Shown: positions 34,718-43,068, counted from the first letter of the stretch. The stretch is 64,000 nt of DNA from Oligoflexales bacterium (GCA_947494335.1 CANLUT010000001.1:473649-537648); one strand, 5' to 3'. Notes: a model not told the origin generated them from the sequence alone. Numbers and translations: made by a program.

Positions 34718-34743
34718 CAAAAGGATCCTTTGGGTCCTTTTTG
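34718..34743 (+). terminator. Intrinsic terminator, copy B
   Basis: CAAAAGGATCC / GGGTCCTTTTTG with a TTT loop and one G-T pair. It is a diverged copy of the terminator at 32202-32227, with TGTGTTTC after both. A G9 tract (34760-34768) follows. Confidence 0.8.
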
Positions 34744-34869
34744 TGTTTCTGTCAATTTAGGGGGGGGGTGGGATGTTACTCCAGTCCACTTGATTCAACG
34801 TGCATTGTCTCATTATGATAAGAGAGCTGAAGAACGAGACGGTTTATACAAAAATAGCGGGGCCTAATC

Positions 34870-35337
34870 ATGAGCAATCCAGGTGTAAAGACAGAAACCC
34901 TAAAAAACTTTCAGCTATTTGCCGGATTGTCAGCCAACGATCTTGAACACATCGCCAACGTTTTGAAGCATCACGTGGCGCCTCAGGGCACTCAGTTGAT
35001 TAAGCAAGAGCGCAATGATGGTGAGGTTTTCTTTATCGTCGAGGGTCGTATTCGCGTAGAGATGATTGGTGTCGATGGGAAGGCCATGGAAATTCTGACG
35101 ACTTTAAATGCTGGCGACACGGTAGGTGAGTTGGCCCTGGCGCGCGTCGGTCGCCGCACAGCGTCAGCGGTCGCTCAGATGGATGCGCAGCTCTATACGG
35201 CCGAGGCATCTGCGCTTAATGCCTTGTTTGAAAAACATCCAGAAATCGGGCTGCAGGTGTTTAGAAATTTGTCCAAAGTTTTGGCCAGCCGACTGGTAGA
35301 CACAAACTTTCTTGTTCGCAACGCGGCAGCACGCTAA
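34870..35337 (+). CDS. Stand-alone cyclic nucleotide-binding domain protein
   Basis: 155 aa. A single CRP-type cNMP-binding barrel: FFIVEGRIRVEM, AGDTVGELAL...RRTASAVA (phosphate-binding cassette; GE and the RTAS Arg/Ser present), then the C-terminal helix. There is no HTH or effector domain, so it would act by protein-protein contact. The window also encodes a class III cyclase (45479), a possible source of the ligand. A promoter-like TTGATT...TATGAT lies about 50-80 nt upstream. It is convergent with the patatin-like gene, 10 bp apart. Confidence 0.85.
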   Translation: MSNPGVKTETLKNFQLFAGLSANDLEHIANVLKHHVAPQGTQLIKQERNDGEVFFIVEGRIRVEMIGVDGKAMEILTTLNAGDTVGELALARVGRRTASAVAQMDAQLYTAEASALNALFEKHPEIGLQVFRNLSKVLASRLVDTNFLVRNAAAR

Positions 35338-35347
35338 TTATTTTGAC

Positions 35348-36811
35348 TTAATCCAATAATACATCGAGTCCTTGCCGGGTTTTAATGGATGGTCCATTCG
35401 TTTTTCCCGCAGCTCCTGTGAATACAGGGCGGTACATGTCATTGCCGCGGATAATGCTTTTTCTTTTCGGTAAGCAGGCAGATCCTCTCTTTAAGCAGGT
35501 GATAGCCCTTTGGTAGCCTAGATTCATTTCGTAATTGTATCGTTGCGCCATTGTGTTTCCAGTCAGGTCGTCTGGACGATCCAATAGTAGTTTTTGCTCT
35601 GCCTCGGTTGGCAACATTTCCAGGTCTGTCCACCAGCGCGAGACTTCCTGTAGATTATTAATTTCAACATCATACCAAGTCTTCATCACGGTCGACTCTG
35701 TGGTGCCATACTCCCATCGGCCTGAGGAGAGTGCCCGAGCCGCCGGAAATAGACGCTTTGCATCTTGCATAACGCCCGGCATGGAAAATCCGCCATTATA
35801 AACCCGCGTTTTTCTCTGTAGGCCGTTTACAGAATAGCGCACTAACTTCGCGTCTGAAGTCTCAGAGATCGGAAGAAAGTAGGTTGGTTCAGCGATGCTG
35901 GCGAGAACGGCTAACTTAACGTCCTCTCCGTTTTCCATAAGCCTGACGTCACACAGGCGTTCTTCTTGGCTGATATTTTCAGTTAAATATTTAAACATCA
36001 CAGGATCTGCAAAATAGGTGCAAATCTTCCCGATTTTCACCAGTCGAGAGGATGGCGCATAGCCGGATTCCCAATAAGAAAAATCTCCCATATCAAAGCG
36101 CCTCGTTTGTGCGCTCGGAGTAGCCAGCCAGGCGCGCCTATCGTTGATATCCTGGTTGGAGGTGGTGATGATTGTGGGTAGCTGCGGTACACAAGACCCT
36201 TTGCCGGTGATGTGGTCGACCAGAGGGATCATCGGGTTAATCGGTGCTCCAAATTCCCGGCCTTGTTTGATTGCAGAAAGAATTTCCAGAATTTTTTCAG
36301 AAGTGCTCTCTTTTACAAGTGAGGCGGGAAATTGTGTCATGATGGTTTGAGCTTCGCGGATTGAATCAGCCGTAAATCCACGACAGGTAAACCACGCAGC
36401 GAGAACTGAGCCGCTGCTATTACCTGTAATGACAATGTCGCCGCCGGTTTGAGCGGCCGGGTTTGTCTCTCGTCTAAGAAGCCCCATGCGTTCGTATGCG
36501 GCTTTCGTGCCGCCGATATCCCAAGTCAGGGCTGTGCCTTTGCCTTGGTAGGCGTAAATCAGTTTCGGGTTAATGGTCTCCGCGCGATTCGCGGCGATTT
36601 TCATTTGCATGCCAGAGCGAGTCATTATGATTTTAGTTGCGCCCTGAAGAACCGGAGTTGCCACTTCATTTTGCGGCTGTGTCTGATCGGTTATTTTTTC
36701 TGGTTTCTTTGACGAAATCGACTCTTTGCCGGTACCGCAGGCTGCGACCACGAAGAGACTTGCGATCAAAACACTCTGCTCTCGAAATCTCTTTTTCGGT
36801 GTAAGGCTCAT
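35348..36811 (-). CDS. Patatin-like lipoprotein
   Basis: 487 aa from ATG 36811 (AAGGACG upstream). Lipobox VVAAC, lipid Cys at 25. DIGGTKAAYERMGLL (about 98-112) resembles the oxyanion loop and G130-N-S132-S-G134 the nucleophile elbow of patatin phospholipases. The position of the DGG motif reads VYNGGFSMP, so the catalytic Asp would be Asn. It is therefore either a diverged acyl hydrolase or an inactive relative. It is predicted to be membrane-anchored on the periplasmic side and lies divergently from the TIGR02147 regulator. Confidence 0.6.
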   Translation of the reverse strand: MSLTPKKRFREQSVLIASLFVVAACGTGKESISSKKPEKITDQTQPQNEVATPVLQGATKIIMTRSGMQMKIAANRAETINPKLIYAYQGKGTALTWDIGGTKAAYERMGLLRRETNPAAQTGGDIVITGNSSGSVLAAWFTCRGFTADSIREAQTIMTQFPASLVKESTSEKILEILSAIKQGREFGAPINPMIPLVDHITGKGSCVPQLPTIITTSNQDINDRRAWLATPSAQTRRFDMGDFSYWESGYAPSSRLVKIGKICTYFADPVMFKYLTENISQEERLCDVRLMENGEDVKLAVLASIAEPTYFLPISETSDAKLVRYSVNGLQRKTRVYNGGFSMPGVMQDAKRLFPAARALSSGRWEYGTTESTVMKTWYDVEINNLQEVSRWWTDLEMLPTEAEQKLLLDRPDDLTGNTMAQRYNYEMNLGYQRAITCLKRGSACLPKRKSIIRGNDMYRPVFTGAAGKTNGPSIKTRQGLDVLLD

Positions 36812-37141
36812 GACATTCGTCCTTGGGGGGCGCTGTGCGTCAGGTGTTTCGCGCGGGGAGGCCAAGATTGGCCAGTGATGATTTTATTAACAAATTTATT
36901 AAAATAGTCAAGTTATTTTAATAGAATCATTTAGAAATGCTCAGCGTCTCGAAAATAGGTCGCAGGAGTGCCTGCGTTAAATCTTATAAGGTGCTGAATT
37001 AATTAGAGCTACGAGTTGGAGGTGTCTACTGGTACCAATTTTATTAATGGGTTATATTTTTACAATGTAAAAACTAAAAGTCTTTAATTTACTAAATTTT
37101 TTAGATAAATTACCGATAAGAGATCAAGAGGTGCATGAATC
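36812..37141. promoter_or_regulatory. Divergent A+T-rich control region with inverted repeats
   Basis: 330 bp between the patatin-like gene and the TIGR02147 gene. Two clear dyads: GGCCAA-GA-TTGGCC (36860-36873) and TATTAAAATA-7 nt-TATTTTAATA (36897-36906 / 36914-36923). An AATTTA/TAAATT pair lies near 37087-37112. No ORF. These are plausible operators for the adjacent regulator. Confidence 0.5.
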
Positions 37142-37960
37142 GTGGATCGTCCTGTCATTACAACTTACAAAGACCCCGTTCGCTTCCTTGCGGATATGTT
37201 GGCTTTTCGTAAAGCGCAGGATCCCAGTTTTTCGGTTCTGGCTGTGACGCGTTCCCTGCGAAGGATCTCGCCGACGTTGGTATCCTTGATTCTTCGAGGC
37301 CAGCGCAAGATCACTTTGGACCGAGTCGATGAGCTGAGTAAGTTGCTAGGTCTCATGCCTGCTGAAAAGCAGTACTTCAGAGATTGGATCGCTCGCGCAG
37401 AAGATCCCAAGGCTGAGCAAGCGGTCCAAAAGTTTGCTGAAACACCAGCCACGCGTCGTAAGTTAACCTCAAGTCACATTCTCAACGACTGGGTTAACGT
37501 CTTTGTCAAAGATGCCTTTGACCTTGAGCATATCCGGTCTAATCCAGATGAAATCTATGCTCTATTGGGTGGTGTTGCATCCAAGAAACGTATTGATCAG
37601 TCGATTAAGTTTTTACTGCAACATGGGTATTTGAGGCGAAATGCTCAGGGTCATTTCGTTCCGGAAGTTCCTTTGCATTCTGTGGATCAAAAGATCCCTA
37701 ATGATAAGGTGCGAAAATTTCACAAGGCTCTTCTTCACAACGCCAAAGAGGCTATAGACCAATACTCTTCAGATCAAAGATACGCTAACGCCTTGGTTCT
37801 TTCGCTGAACCAAGAGACTTACCAAAAACTTTTAGCCTTGATTGCAGAGCAAGCTGAGTCATTGCAGTCATTTGCTGAAAATTTGCAGGAGGGATCAATG
37901 CTTTATCAGGTTACCATCAACGTCAGTCCTACGGGAGGCCACCTTGAAAAAAATAAATAA
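37142..37960 (+). CDS. TIGR02147/DUF4423-family regulator
   Basis: 272 aa. The N-terminal HTH-like region (about 1-70: ADMLAFRKAQDPSFS, LRRISPTLVSLILRGQRKIT) is followed by a DUF4423 domain (TSSHILNDWVNVFVKDAFDLE split here as LNDWVNVFV; SIKFLLQHGYL). The family is common in Bdellovibrionota and Fibrobacteres and is usually encoded just before secreted proteins it may regulate. The start is GTG 37142, with AAGAGGTG upstream. The 3' end overlaps the next gene by 17 bp, so translation is coupled. First gene of a three-gene operon. Confidence 0.85.
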   Translation: MDRPVITTYKDPVRFLADMLAFRKAQDPSFSVLAVTRSLRRISPTLVSLILRGQRKITLDRVDELSKLLGLMPAEKQYFRDWIARAEDPKAEQAVQKFAETPATRRKLTSSHILNDWVNVFVKDAFDLEHIRSNPDEIYALLGGVASKKRIDQSIKFLLQHGYLRRNAQGHFVPEVPLHSVDQKIPNDKVRKFHKALLHNAKEAIDQYSSDQRYANALVLSLNQETYQKLLALIAEQAESLQSFAENLQEGSMLYQVTINVSPTGGHLEKNK

Positions 37961-39170
37961 GAACAAAATCTTTTCTTGGACACTTTTGCTGGCCGGTGGG
38001 CTGAACTTGTTCTGCTCAGAGGCCCTCATTGCCAAAGCGGTTCCGTCTTCCACATTCGTTGGAAACGGCGGCGACGCGCAAGATTTGGATCTTGGCGTTA
38101 CGCTTGCAGTCATATCGAATGTGAGTCAGAGTCTCGACGCCGGATCCAAAGATACGCTTTGTAAGTGTTCTGATGAGTGGCAGGAAAACGATATCTGCAG
38201 AGTGCTACGGCAGCTTTCATCCCAAGAAGTAAAAGCGTGTCAGCAAATTCTTCTAACTTACGGCCAGCAGTTGTCCGAACTCGCCGGTCGAAAATCTCCA
38301 GTTGTTTATGACTGGTCGTACTCTGATATGTCGGTGCGGTCTCAAGCCCAGTCACAGAGGGGGCGTCCAGTTGATGCCGTTACGCAGCCACAAAAAAAGC
38401 GCATCATCATAAATAGGTCACGGTTCCAGGCGATGCCGCCTTCCTATCGCGTGGCCCTTATCACGCACGAGTTGTTTCATTTGATACCGTTTGAAAAGGG
38501 TCTTTTAACCGATGAGGAGTCAGCACCTCCATTTGCATCCGGTCGCGCTATGCTTAACGCGTTAGGTGCTGCTATTGCAATGGAAGCTAATGAGCGTCAG
38601 GTTTTTAAGGACTTTAATGAGCTTCGTGACGTCTCACGTGCAGGTAAGGTGCACCGTCTTTATCTAGAGGGTCGAAATATTCGACATCCAGAGAAAAGCG
38701 CCAACTCGCTCCTCAAAAGTCCTAACAGTGGAGGAACTGCATTAGGTTACATCTATCAACCAGGTAGTCTCGGATTAAACATTTCAGTTGAAACCACTGG
38801 ATATTCAGGCTCGGCATTTGGTATCGGGATTACAGAAAAGCAAGCCATCTATCAACTGGGAGTCCAATACCGATTTTTCCCATGGAATGGGTACCTGTCG
38901 CGATGGAATGAATTGTATGTCACGACTGGTTTGAATGCTGGATTTGGTACGTCATATTACAAGGCCTCAAGCAGGTACGTTGATAAAAGCGACAAAGCAT
39001 CCCTTCTGAGCGTTGGGGGAGCGGCAAAAATTTTTATTCCACTGAACAGGGATTTGTGGATCACAGTCGGCAGCGAGTTTCGGCAGTTGCGTTACGAGTA
39101 TAAAACGCTGCGGATAAAGACGATTGAAAATCAAGTTGTGAATACGATTGGGGGTGCTTATGGATTCTAA
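37944..39170 (+). CDS. Exported HExxH protein with C-terminal barrel-like domain
   Basis: 408 aa starting at TTG 37944 (GGGAGG upstream). Signal peptide, then a Cys-containing helical region (CKCSDEW, DICRVL, KACQQIL). H175-E-L-F-H179 lies in VALITHELFHLIPFEKG, a zincin-like zinc motif. From about residue 255 to the end, amphipathic strands rich in Gly and Tyr and a terminal Phe look like an outer-membrane beta-barrel. This would make a fused putative peptidase and barrel, which I do not recognise as a described architecture. Overlaps both neighbours in the operon. Confidence 0.62.
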   Translation: MKKINKNKIFSWTLLLAGGLNLFCSEALIAKAVPSSTFVGNGGDAQDLDLGVTLAVISNVSQSLDAGSKDTLCKCSDEWQENDICRVLRQLSSQEVKACQQILLTYGQQLSELAGRKSPVVYDWSYSDMSVRSQAQSQRGRPVDAVTQPQKKRIIINRSRFQAMPPSYRVALITHELFHLIPFEKGLLTDEESAPPFASGRAMLNALGAAIAMEANERQVFKDFNELRDVSRAGKVHRLYLEGRNIRHPEKSANSLLKSPNSGGTALGYIYQPGSLGLNISVETTGYSGSAFGIGITEKQAIYQLGVQYRFFPWNGYLSRWNELYVTTGLNAGFGTSYYKASSRYVDKSDKASLLSVGGAAKIFIPLNRDLWITVGSEFRQLRYEYKTLRIKTIENQVVNTIGGAYGF

Positions 39171-40338
39171 AATTTTCGCCATGCTTCTGGCAGCATTTAT
39201 ATTTGTTTCTTGTGGAGTCGATGGTAACTCGAGCAAGGGAATAATCGGTAGTCCATTGCAACAAGAGTCGGGAATATTCAACTCATACGGTATTGAGACT
39301 TCGAAGGTATTTGTCGTTGATGAGACGACCGATAGGCTATTGGGAATTGGTCTCTCTGACTTTGCGATCAAGCATCAGTTTGAGCTGAAGAAGAAAGAGG
39401 ATGAGCACGTCACAATTATGGACATCAACGAAAAGTTTGTGATCGACTTTTCCAAGAAACATCTGAATATTTATGGCCTTGATGGCGGTGTTTATGATCG
39501 TCCGTTTAACTTTCAAGGCACGCCGACGTCTGCTGCTTACAATCCTTTTACGCGGACGATGATTATACAAGATAACCTACAAAGCGTCGGCATGATGCAG
39601 CTGGCAGAAAACGGGTCGATCACCAGCTCTTGGCTTGGTGGCCCCCAACTTGCTAGCGGCACGTCGATCGTGGCGGGTGACTTGGATAAGACTGGCCGCC
39701 TGGTACTTGCGATGAGTGACGAGACGATGGCGGTCGTTGATGTTACTCAATCCATTGCGCAACAGTCTTGGCAGCAAACTGCATTCAGTCCAGGCCTCGG
39801 TAAAGTGACGTGGGTTGCTCCTGATAGCCGTAATCCAGATTTGCTGTTAGTTTCGTCCAGTACCAAAATTGCTATTATAAACTCGGCCACAAAGGTTGTC
39901 GTGGACCAGAAGACGCTTGATAGTTCCTCGAGTATTAGATTTTCATCCAAAGCTGGTCTTGGGCATGTTTTCACTGAAAAAGCTGGCGTAGTCAGTCTTT
40001 ATTTTATCAATAGTCAGGGTGCCATAGGTGTAGAAAGTTTGGCTCAGGCGAGTTTGACAGGGCTGAAACAGTCGTTCCTTAGTGCAGATGCTGCTTCAAT
40101 AACCCTGCTGTTTGAAGTTGGATATCGGGAGCGCTCGGTTCTGAAGATGCGTCTTTCTGACGCGCTAGTGGAAGTTGAAAAGAGTATCGATACGACTGGT
40201 GAGACAAGCATCAATGGCTCAACGGTTTTTGTCAATTTTAAGGATCCTTTAGGTGCTCTGGAACTTCACAGTTTGACGAGTGATGATGTAAAGCGCTTAG
40301 AAGGTTATAATTTTGACTATCTTAGAGCCCATAACTGA
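39160..40338 (+). CDS. Predicted propeller-like lipoprotein
   Basis: 392 aa. ATG 39160 has GGGGGTG 4 nt upstream and overlaps the preceding gene by 11 bp. The lipobox is FVSC. Repeated strands of the type VFVVDETTDRLLGIG, MAVVDVTQSIAQQSW and IAIINSATKVVVDQ suggest a beta-propeller (YVTN/NHL-like). It is the last gene of the TIGR02147 operon and may be a surface partner of the HExxH-barrel protein. No enzymatic motif. Confidence 0.6.
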   Translation: MDSKIFAMLLAAFIFVSCGVDGNSSKGIIGSPLQQESGIFNSYGIETSKVFVVDETTDRLLGIGLSDFAIKHQFELKKKEDEHVTIMDINEKFVIDFSKKHLNIYGLDGGVYDRPFNFQGTPTSAAYNPFTRTMIIQDNLQSVGMMQLAENGSITSSWLGGPQLASGTSIVAGDLDKTGRLVLAMSDETMAVVDVTQSIAQQSWQQTAFSPGLGKVTWVAPDSRNPDLLLVSSSTKIAIINSATKVVVDQKTLDSSSSIRFSSKAGLGHVFTEKAGVVSLYFINSQGAIGVESLAQASLTGLKQSFLSADAASITLLFEVGYRERSVLKMRLSDALVEVEKSIDTTGETSINGSTVFVNFKDPLGALELHSLTSDDVKRLEGYNFDYLRAHN

Positions 40339-40352
40339 GCTCTGACATCTCT

Positions 40353-40418
40353 GTTTACGCCTCCTCGTCCATTAAGTTAATCTCCAGCAGGAGATATGAC
40401 ACACGAGGGGGCGTAAAC
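40353..40418 (+). promoter_or_regulatory. Leader hairpin sequestering the type III PKS ribosome binding site
   Basis: GTTTACGCCTCCTCGT (40353-40368) pairs with ACGAGGGGGCGTAAAC (40403-40418) over 16 bp with one G-U pair. The 3' arm contains the Shine-Dalgarno GAGGGGG and ends exactly at the base before the ATG. Inside is a second stem, ATCTCC-AGCA-GGAGAT (40380-40395). As RNA this should block ribosome entry, which suggests an RNA thermometer, riboswitch-like or protein-controlled leader. As DNA it could be an operator. Confidence 0.65.
40396..40416 (+). other. Possible six-codon upstream ORF
   Basis: ATG ACA CAC GAG GGG GCG TAA reads through the 3' arm of the leader hairpin and stops 2 nt before the PKS ATG. 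GGAG lies only 2 nt before its ATG, closer than ideal. If translated it would open the outer stem and couple translation to the PKS gene. Speculative. Confidence 0.2.
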
Positions 40419-41495
40419 ATGTATATTTTATCCGTTGGAATGGCCTTTCCTGGCCCGCTGCATAGACAAGATGATTTATTACCAGAGCTCAGTCGAGCCT
40501 GGGGTGACAGAGTCACTGATCGGGAGAGAAGTCTTCTCGAACGACTGTCTAAATCTGCTGGTGTCCAATCAAAGCATCTGGCTATGGATCCTGGTGATTA
40601 CTCGGTGAAGACGAGCTTTACTGAGCGGAATCGAGTGTTTCAATCGGTTGGGCTTGAGCTTGGAAATCAGGCGGTGTCGTCAGCTCTAAATGCAGTGGAT
40701 GCGCTTGCGTCAGATATTGATGCAATTTTCTTTACGACAGTTACCGGTTTGTCGGTTCCAAGTGTCGACTCGTTGGTGGCAGGCTCGCTTGGAATGCGAG
40801 AAAATATCAAACGCGTTCCACTGTTTGGTTTAGGCTGTGTTGCAGGTGTTGCTGGCTTGGCGCGTGTCCATGACTACTTGTTGGCATGGCCGACCCATGC
40901 AGTGGTTCTTTTGGCTGTCGAGCTTTGTTCTTTAACGCTTCAAATTGATGACTTAAGCCCCGAGAGCATCGTCGCTTCGACGCTGTTTGGTGATGGGGCC
41001 GGTGCCGTCTTGTGTGTCGGTGAGAAACACCCGCTAGCGGGCCGTGCGGCTTTGGAGTCTTTGGCGTCGACGTCAAGGCTTTACCCGAACACCAAGCACA
41101 TCATGGGTTGGGATGTGGGTAGCCATGGTTTTAAGATTTTGTTGGACCCAGGTGTGCCGCAGTTGGTTAAAGATTTCTTTGCTGACGACGTTCGGCGATT
41201 TCTTTCTCAACATAATTTGCAAACAAGCGACATTCGTTCATGGATCAGTCATCCTGGTGGACCAAAGGTTCTGCAGGCATTGACGTCGTCTCTTGACCTG
41301 ACAGATGACGCGCTTTCAGTGTCACGGAAGCAGTTGGCGCAGGTTGGCAATTTAAGTAGTGCTAGCGTCTTGGGAATTCTCAAGCAAACGATCATTGAGC
41401 ATCGCGATAAGATAGTAAAATCAGGTGATCATGCTTTGATGATGGCTATGGGGCCAGGATTTTGCTCGGAGCAACTGCTATGTCGCTGGACTTGA
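40419..41495 (+). CDS. Type III polyketide synthase
   Basis: 358-aa chalcone/stilbene-synthase-fold enzyme that condenses malonyl-CoA onto acyl starters. The catalytic triad is visible: C140 (FGLGCVAGVAGL), H278 (ISHPGGPKVL), N311 (QVGNLSSASVL). Relatives make alkylpyrones or alkylresorcinols. The next two genes overlap it and encode an ICMT-like methyltransferase and an FAD oxidoreductase, a set resembling BpsA-BpsB alkylpyrone systems. The ATG directly abuts the leader hairpin, so expression is likely controlled at translation. Confidence 0.92.
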   Translation: MYILSVGMAFPGPLHRQDDLLPELSRAWGDRVTDRERSLLERLSKSAGVQSKHLAMDPGDYSVKTSFTERNRVFQSVGLELGNQAVSSALNAVDALASDIDAIFFTTVTGLSVPSVDSLVAGSLGMRENIKRVPLFGLGCVAGVAGLARVHDYLLAWPTHAVVLLAVELCSLTLQIDDLSPESIVASTLFGDGAGAVLCVGEKHPLAGRAALESLASTSRLYPNTKHIMGWDVGSHGFKILLDPGVPQLVKDFFADDVRRFLSQHNLQTSDIRSWISHPGGPKVLQALTSSLDLTDDALSVSRKQLAQVGNLSSASVLGILKQTIIEHRDKIVKSGDHALMMAMGPGFCSEQLLCRWT

Positions 41496-41998
41496 TAGCT
41501 GGCATTCTGTTTTTAGGAACCATCGTCGAACGTTTGTTCGAACTGGTGGTGTCCAAGCGTAATGCCCAGTGGAGCCTCAGTCGCGGGGGAGTGGAAGTCG
41601 GAGGCGAGCACTACCATTGGATGGTGGTGATGCACACAGTATTTCTTATGTCTATGGTCGCGGAGTTTTTAGTATTTGGTGCTGGTGTATCAGCAGAATT
41701 GCGGTATGCCGCGATTGCCGTCGCTATAATCTGCCAATTCATGCGCTGGTGGATCATTCATACTCTCGGTCATCAGTGGAACACACGCGTCATCGTGGTT
41801 TCTGGGATGGAACGCGTGAGGCGAGGTCCGTACCGATTTTTAAATCACCCAAACTACGTGGTCGTCGCGCTTGAGACCGTGGCTTTGCCATTGATTTTTG
41901 GCGCATGGCGAACGGCAATTATTTTTTCTTTTTTGAATGCATGGATGATGCGCGTACGAATTGGCGTTGAAAATCAAGCCCTGAAGGCACTGCGATGA
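41480..41998 (+). CDS. ICMT-family methyltransferase (alkylpyrone methylation)
   Basis: 172-aa integral membrane protein of the isoprenylcysteine carboxyl methyltransferase family. ATG 41480 lies 16 bp inside the PKS gene; GGAG is upstream. The C-terminal signature RRGPYRFLNHPNYVVVALE with an upstream HTLGHQWNTR forms the SAM-binding region. In Bacillus the homologous BpsB/YpbQ O-methylates alkylpyrones made by the adjacent type III PKS, so the same step is inferred here. Confidence 0.88.
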   Translation: MSLDLIAGILFLGTIVERLFELVVSKRNAQWSLSRGGVEVGGEHYHWMVVMHTVFLMSMVAEFLVFGAGVSAELRYAAIAVAIICQFMRWWIIHTLGHQWNTRVIVVSGMERVRRGPYRFLNHPNYVVVALETVALPLIFGAWRTAIIFSFLNAWMMRVRIGVENQALKALR

Positions 41999-43065
41999 GG
42001 TCACAGCAGCACAATTTTTATGATTTGATCGTGGTCGGCGGTGGAAGCGCTGGAATGGCTGCAGCGATTCACGCGGCGCAGGGCGGTAAGCGGGTCAAGG
42101 TCTTTGACGCCGCGGGACCGGATTTTGATAAACCGTGTGGCGAGGGTTTGATGCCGCCAGCGATTCAAGCGCTTCAGCAGCTCGGTGTGCAAATCCCCGA
42201 AGCTAGTTCTTTGTCCGGAGTTAAGTACTTTGTAGGTCGCGGGCAGTCAGCCTATGCTCCTTTTGGGAGATCACATTTAGCTATGGGAATTCGGCGTCGC
42301 CTGTTACGGCAGTCCATGTGGCTGCGAGCCGCAGAGCTTGGTGTGGTAATCGCCGAAACAACGGCTGATAAAGTTTCTGTTTCGCACCAGTCAGTATGCG
42401 TCAATCAAGATACAGCGGATTATCTATGTATTGCATCGGGCGCACACTCTCGCGTTCTAAAGGACGTAGGATTGCGCTCATCGACCCGTAAAAAATCCCA
42501 AACTCAGAGATTTGGGCTTAGGCGCCACGTGAATTTGAAGCCTTGGAGTGATTGCGTCGAAGTTTATTGGCGCGACCACTGTGAGCTGTACGTCACTCCG
42601 GTATCCAATAAGTGCGTTAATATTGCGATTCTCAGCTGGCAGCCATTTCAGTTCGATCATATTTTGAAACTATTTCCGGAAGTATTGGCTAAAATAGACG
42701 GAGCGACATGGGACGATGAAGCTTCGGGACGTGCGCCGCTTTTGCATCGCTCTTCGCGTGTTCAGTCTGGTCGCATTTTTGTTGCAGGTGATGCAGCTTT
42801 GTTTCTTGACGCTATGACAGGCGAAGGAAATACGCTGGCCATCCGTAGTGGAATGGCCGTTGCCCGGGCCATCATGGAAGGTCGTCCAGCACTCTATCGA
42901 TGGTATTGGCTGCAAGTTGTATGGCGTTACTGGCTGTTGACTGCGCCAGTTCTATTAGCGAGTCGACATTTATGGATGCGTAACAGACTTTTGAACCTGG
43001 TGGTTGGTTTTCCCGCGCTACTGAGGATTGGAGTTACATTTCTCAGTGCGACGCCAAAGCGGTGA
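41995..43065 (+). CDS. FAD-dependent oxidoreductase (geranylgeranyl-reductase-like)
   Basis: 356 aa. Rossmann GxGxxG at the N terminus (VVGGGSAGMAAAIHAA), a CGEGLMP stretch near residue 47, and the second FAD motif VAGDAALFLDAMTGEGNTLA. This places it with aromatic-ring hydroxylases and geranylgeranyl reductases. The ATGA overlap with the methyltransferase marks it as third gene of the PKS operon. It may hydroxylate or reduce the polyketide lipid. Two hydrophobic stretches near the C terminus suggest membrane contact. Confidence 0.85.
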   Translation: MRSQQHNFYDLIVVGGGSAGMAAAIHAAQGGKRVKVFDAAGPDFDKPCGEGLMPPAIQALQQLGVQIPEASSLSGVKYFVGRGQSAYAPFGRSHLAMGIRRRLLRQSMWLRAAELGVVIAETTADKVSVSHQSVCVNQDTADYLCIASGAHSRVLKDVGLRSSTRKKSQTQRFGLRRHVNLKPWSDCVEVYWRDHCELYVTPVSNKCVNIAILSWQPFQFDHILKLFPEVLAKIDGATWDDEASGRAPLLHRSSRVQSGRIFVAGDAALFLDAMTGEGNTLAIRSGMAVARAIMEGRPALYRWYWLQVVWRYWLLTAPVLLASRHLWMRNRLLNLVVGFPALLRIGVTFLSATPKR

Positions 43066-43068
43066 GAT

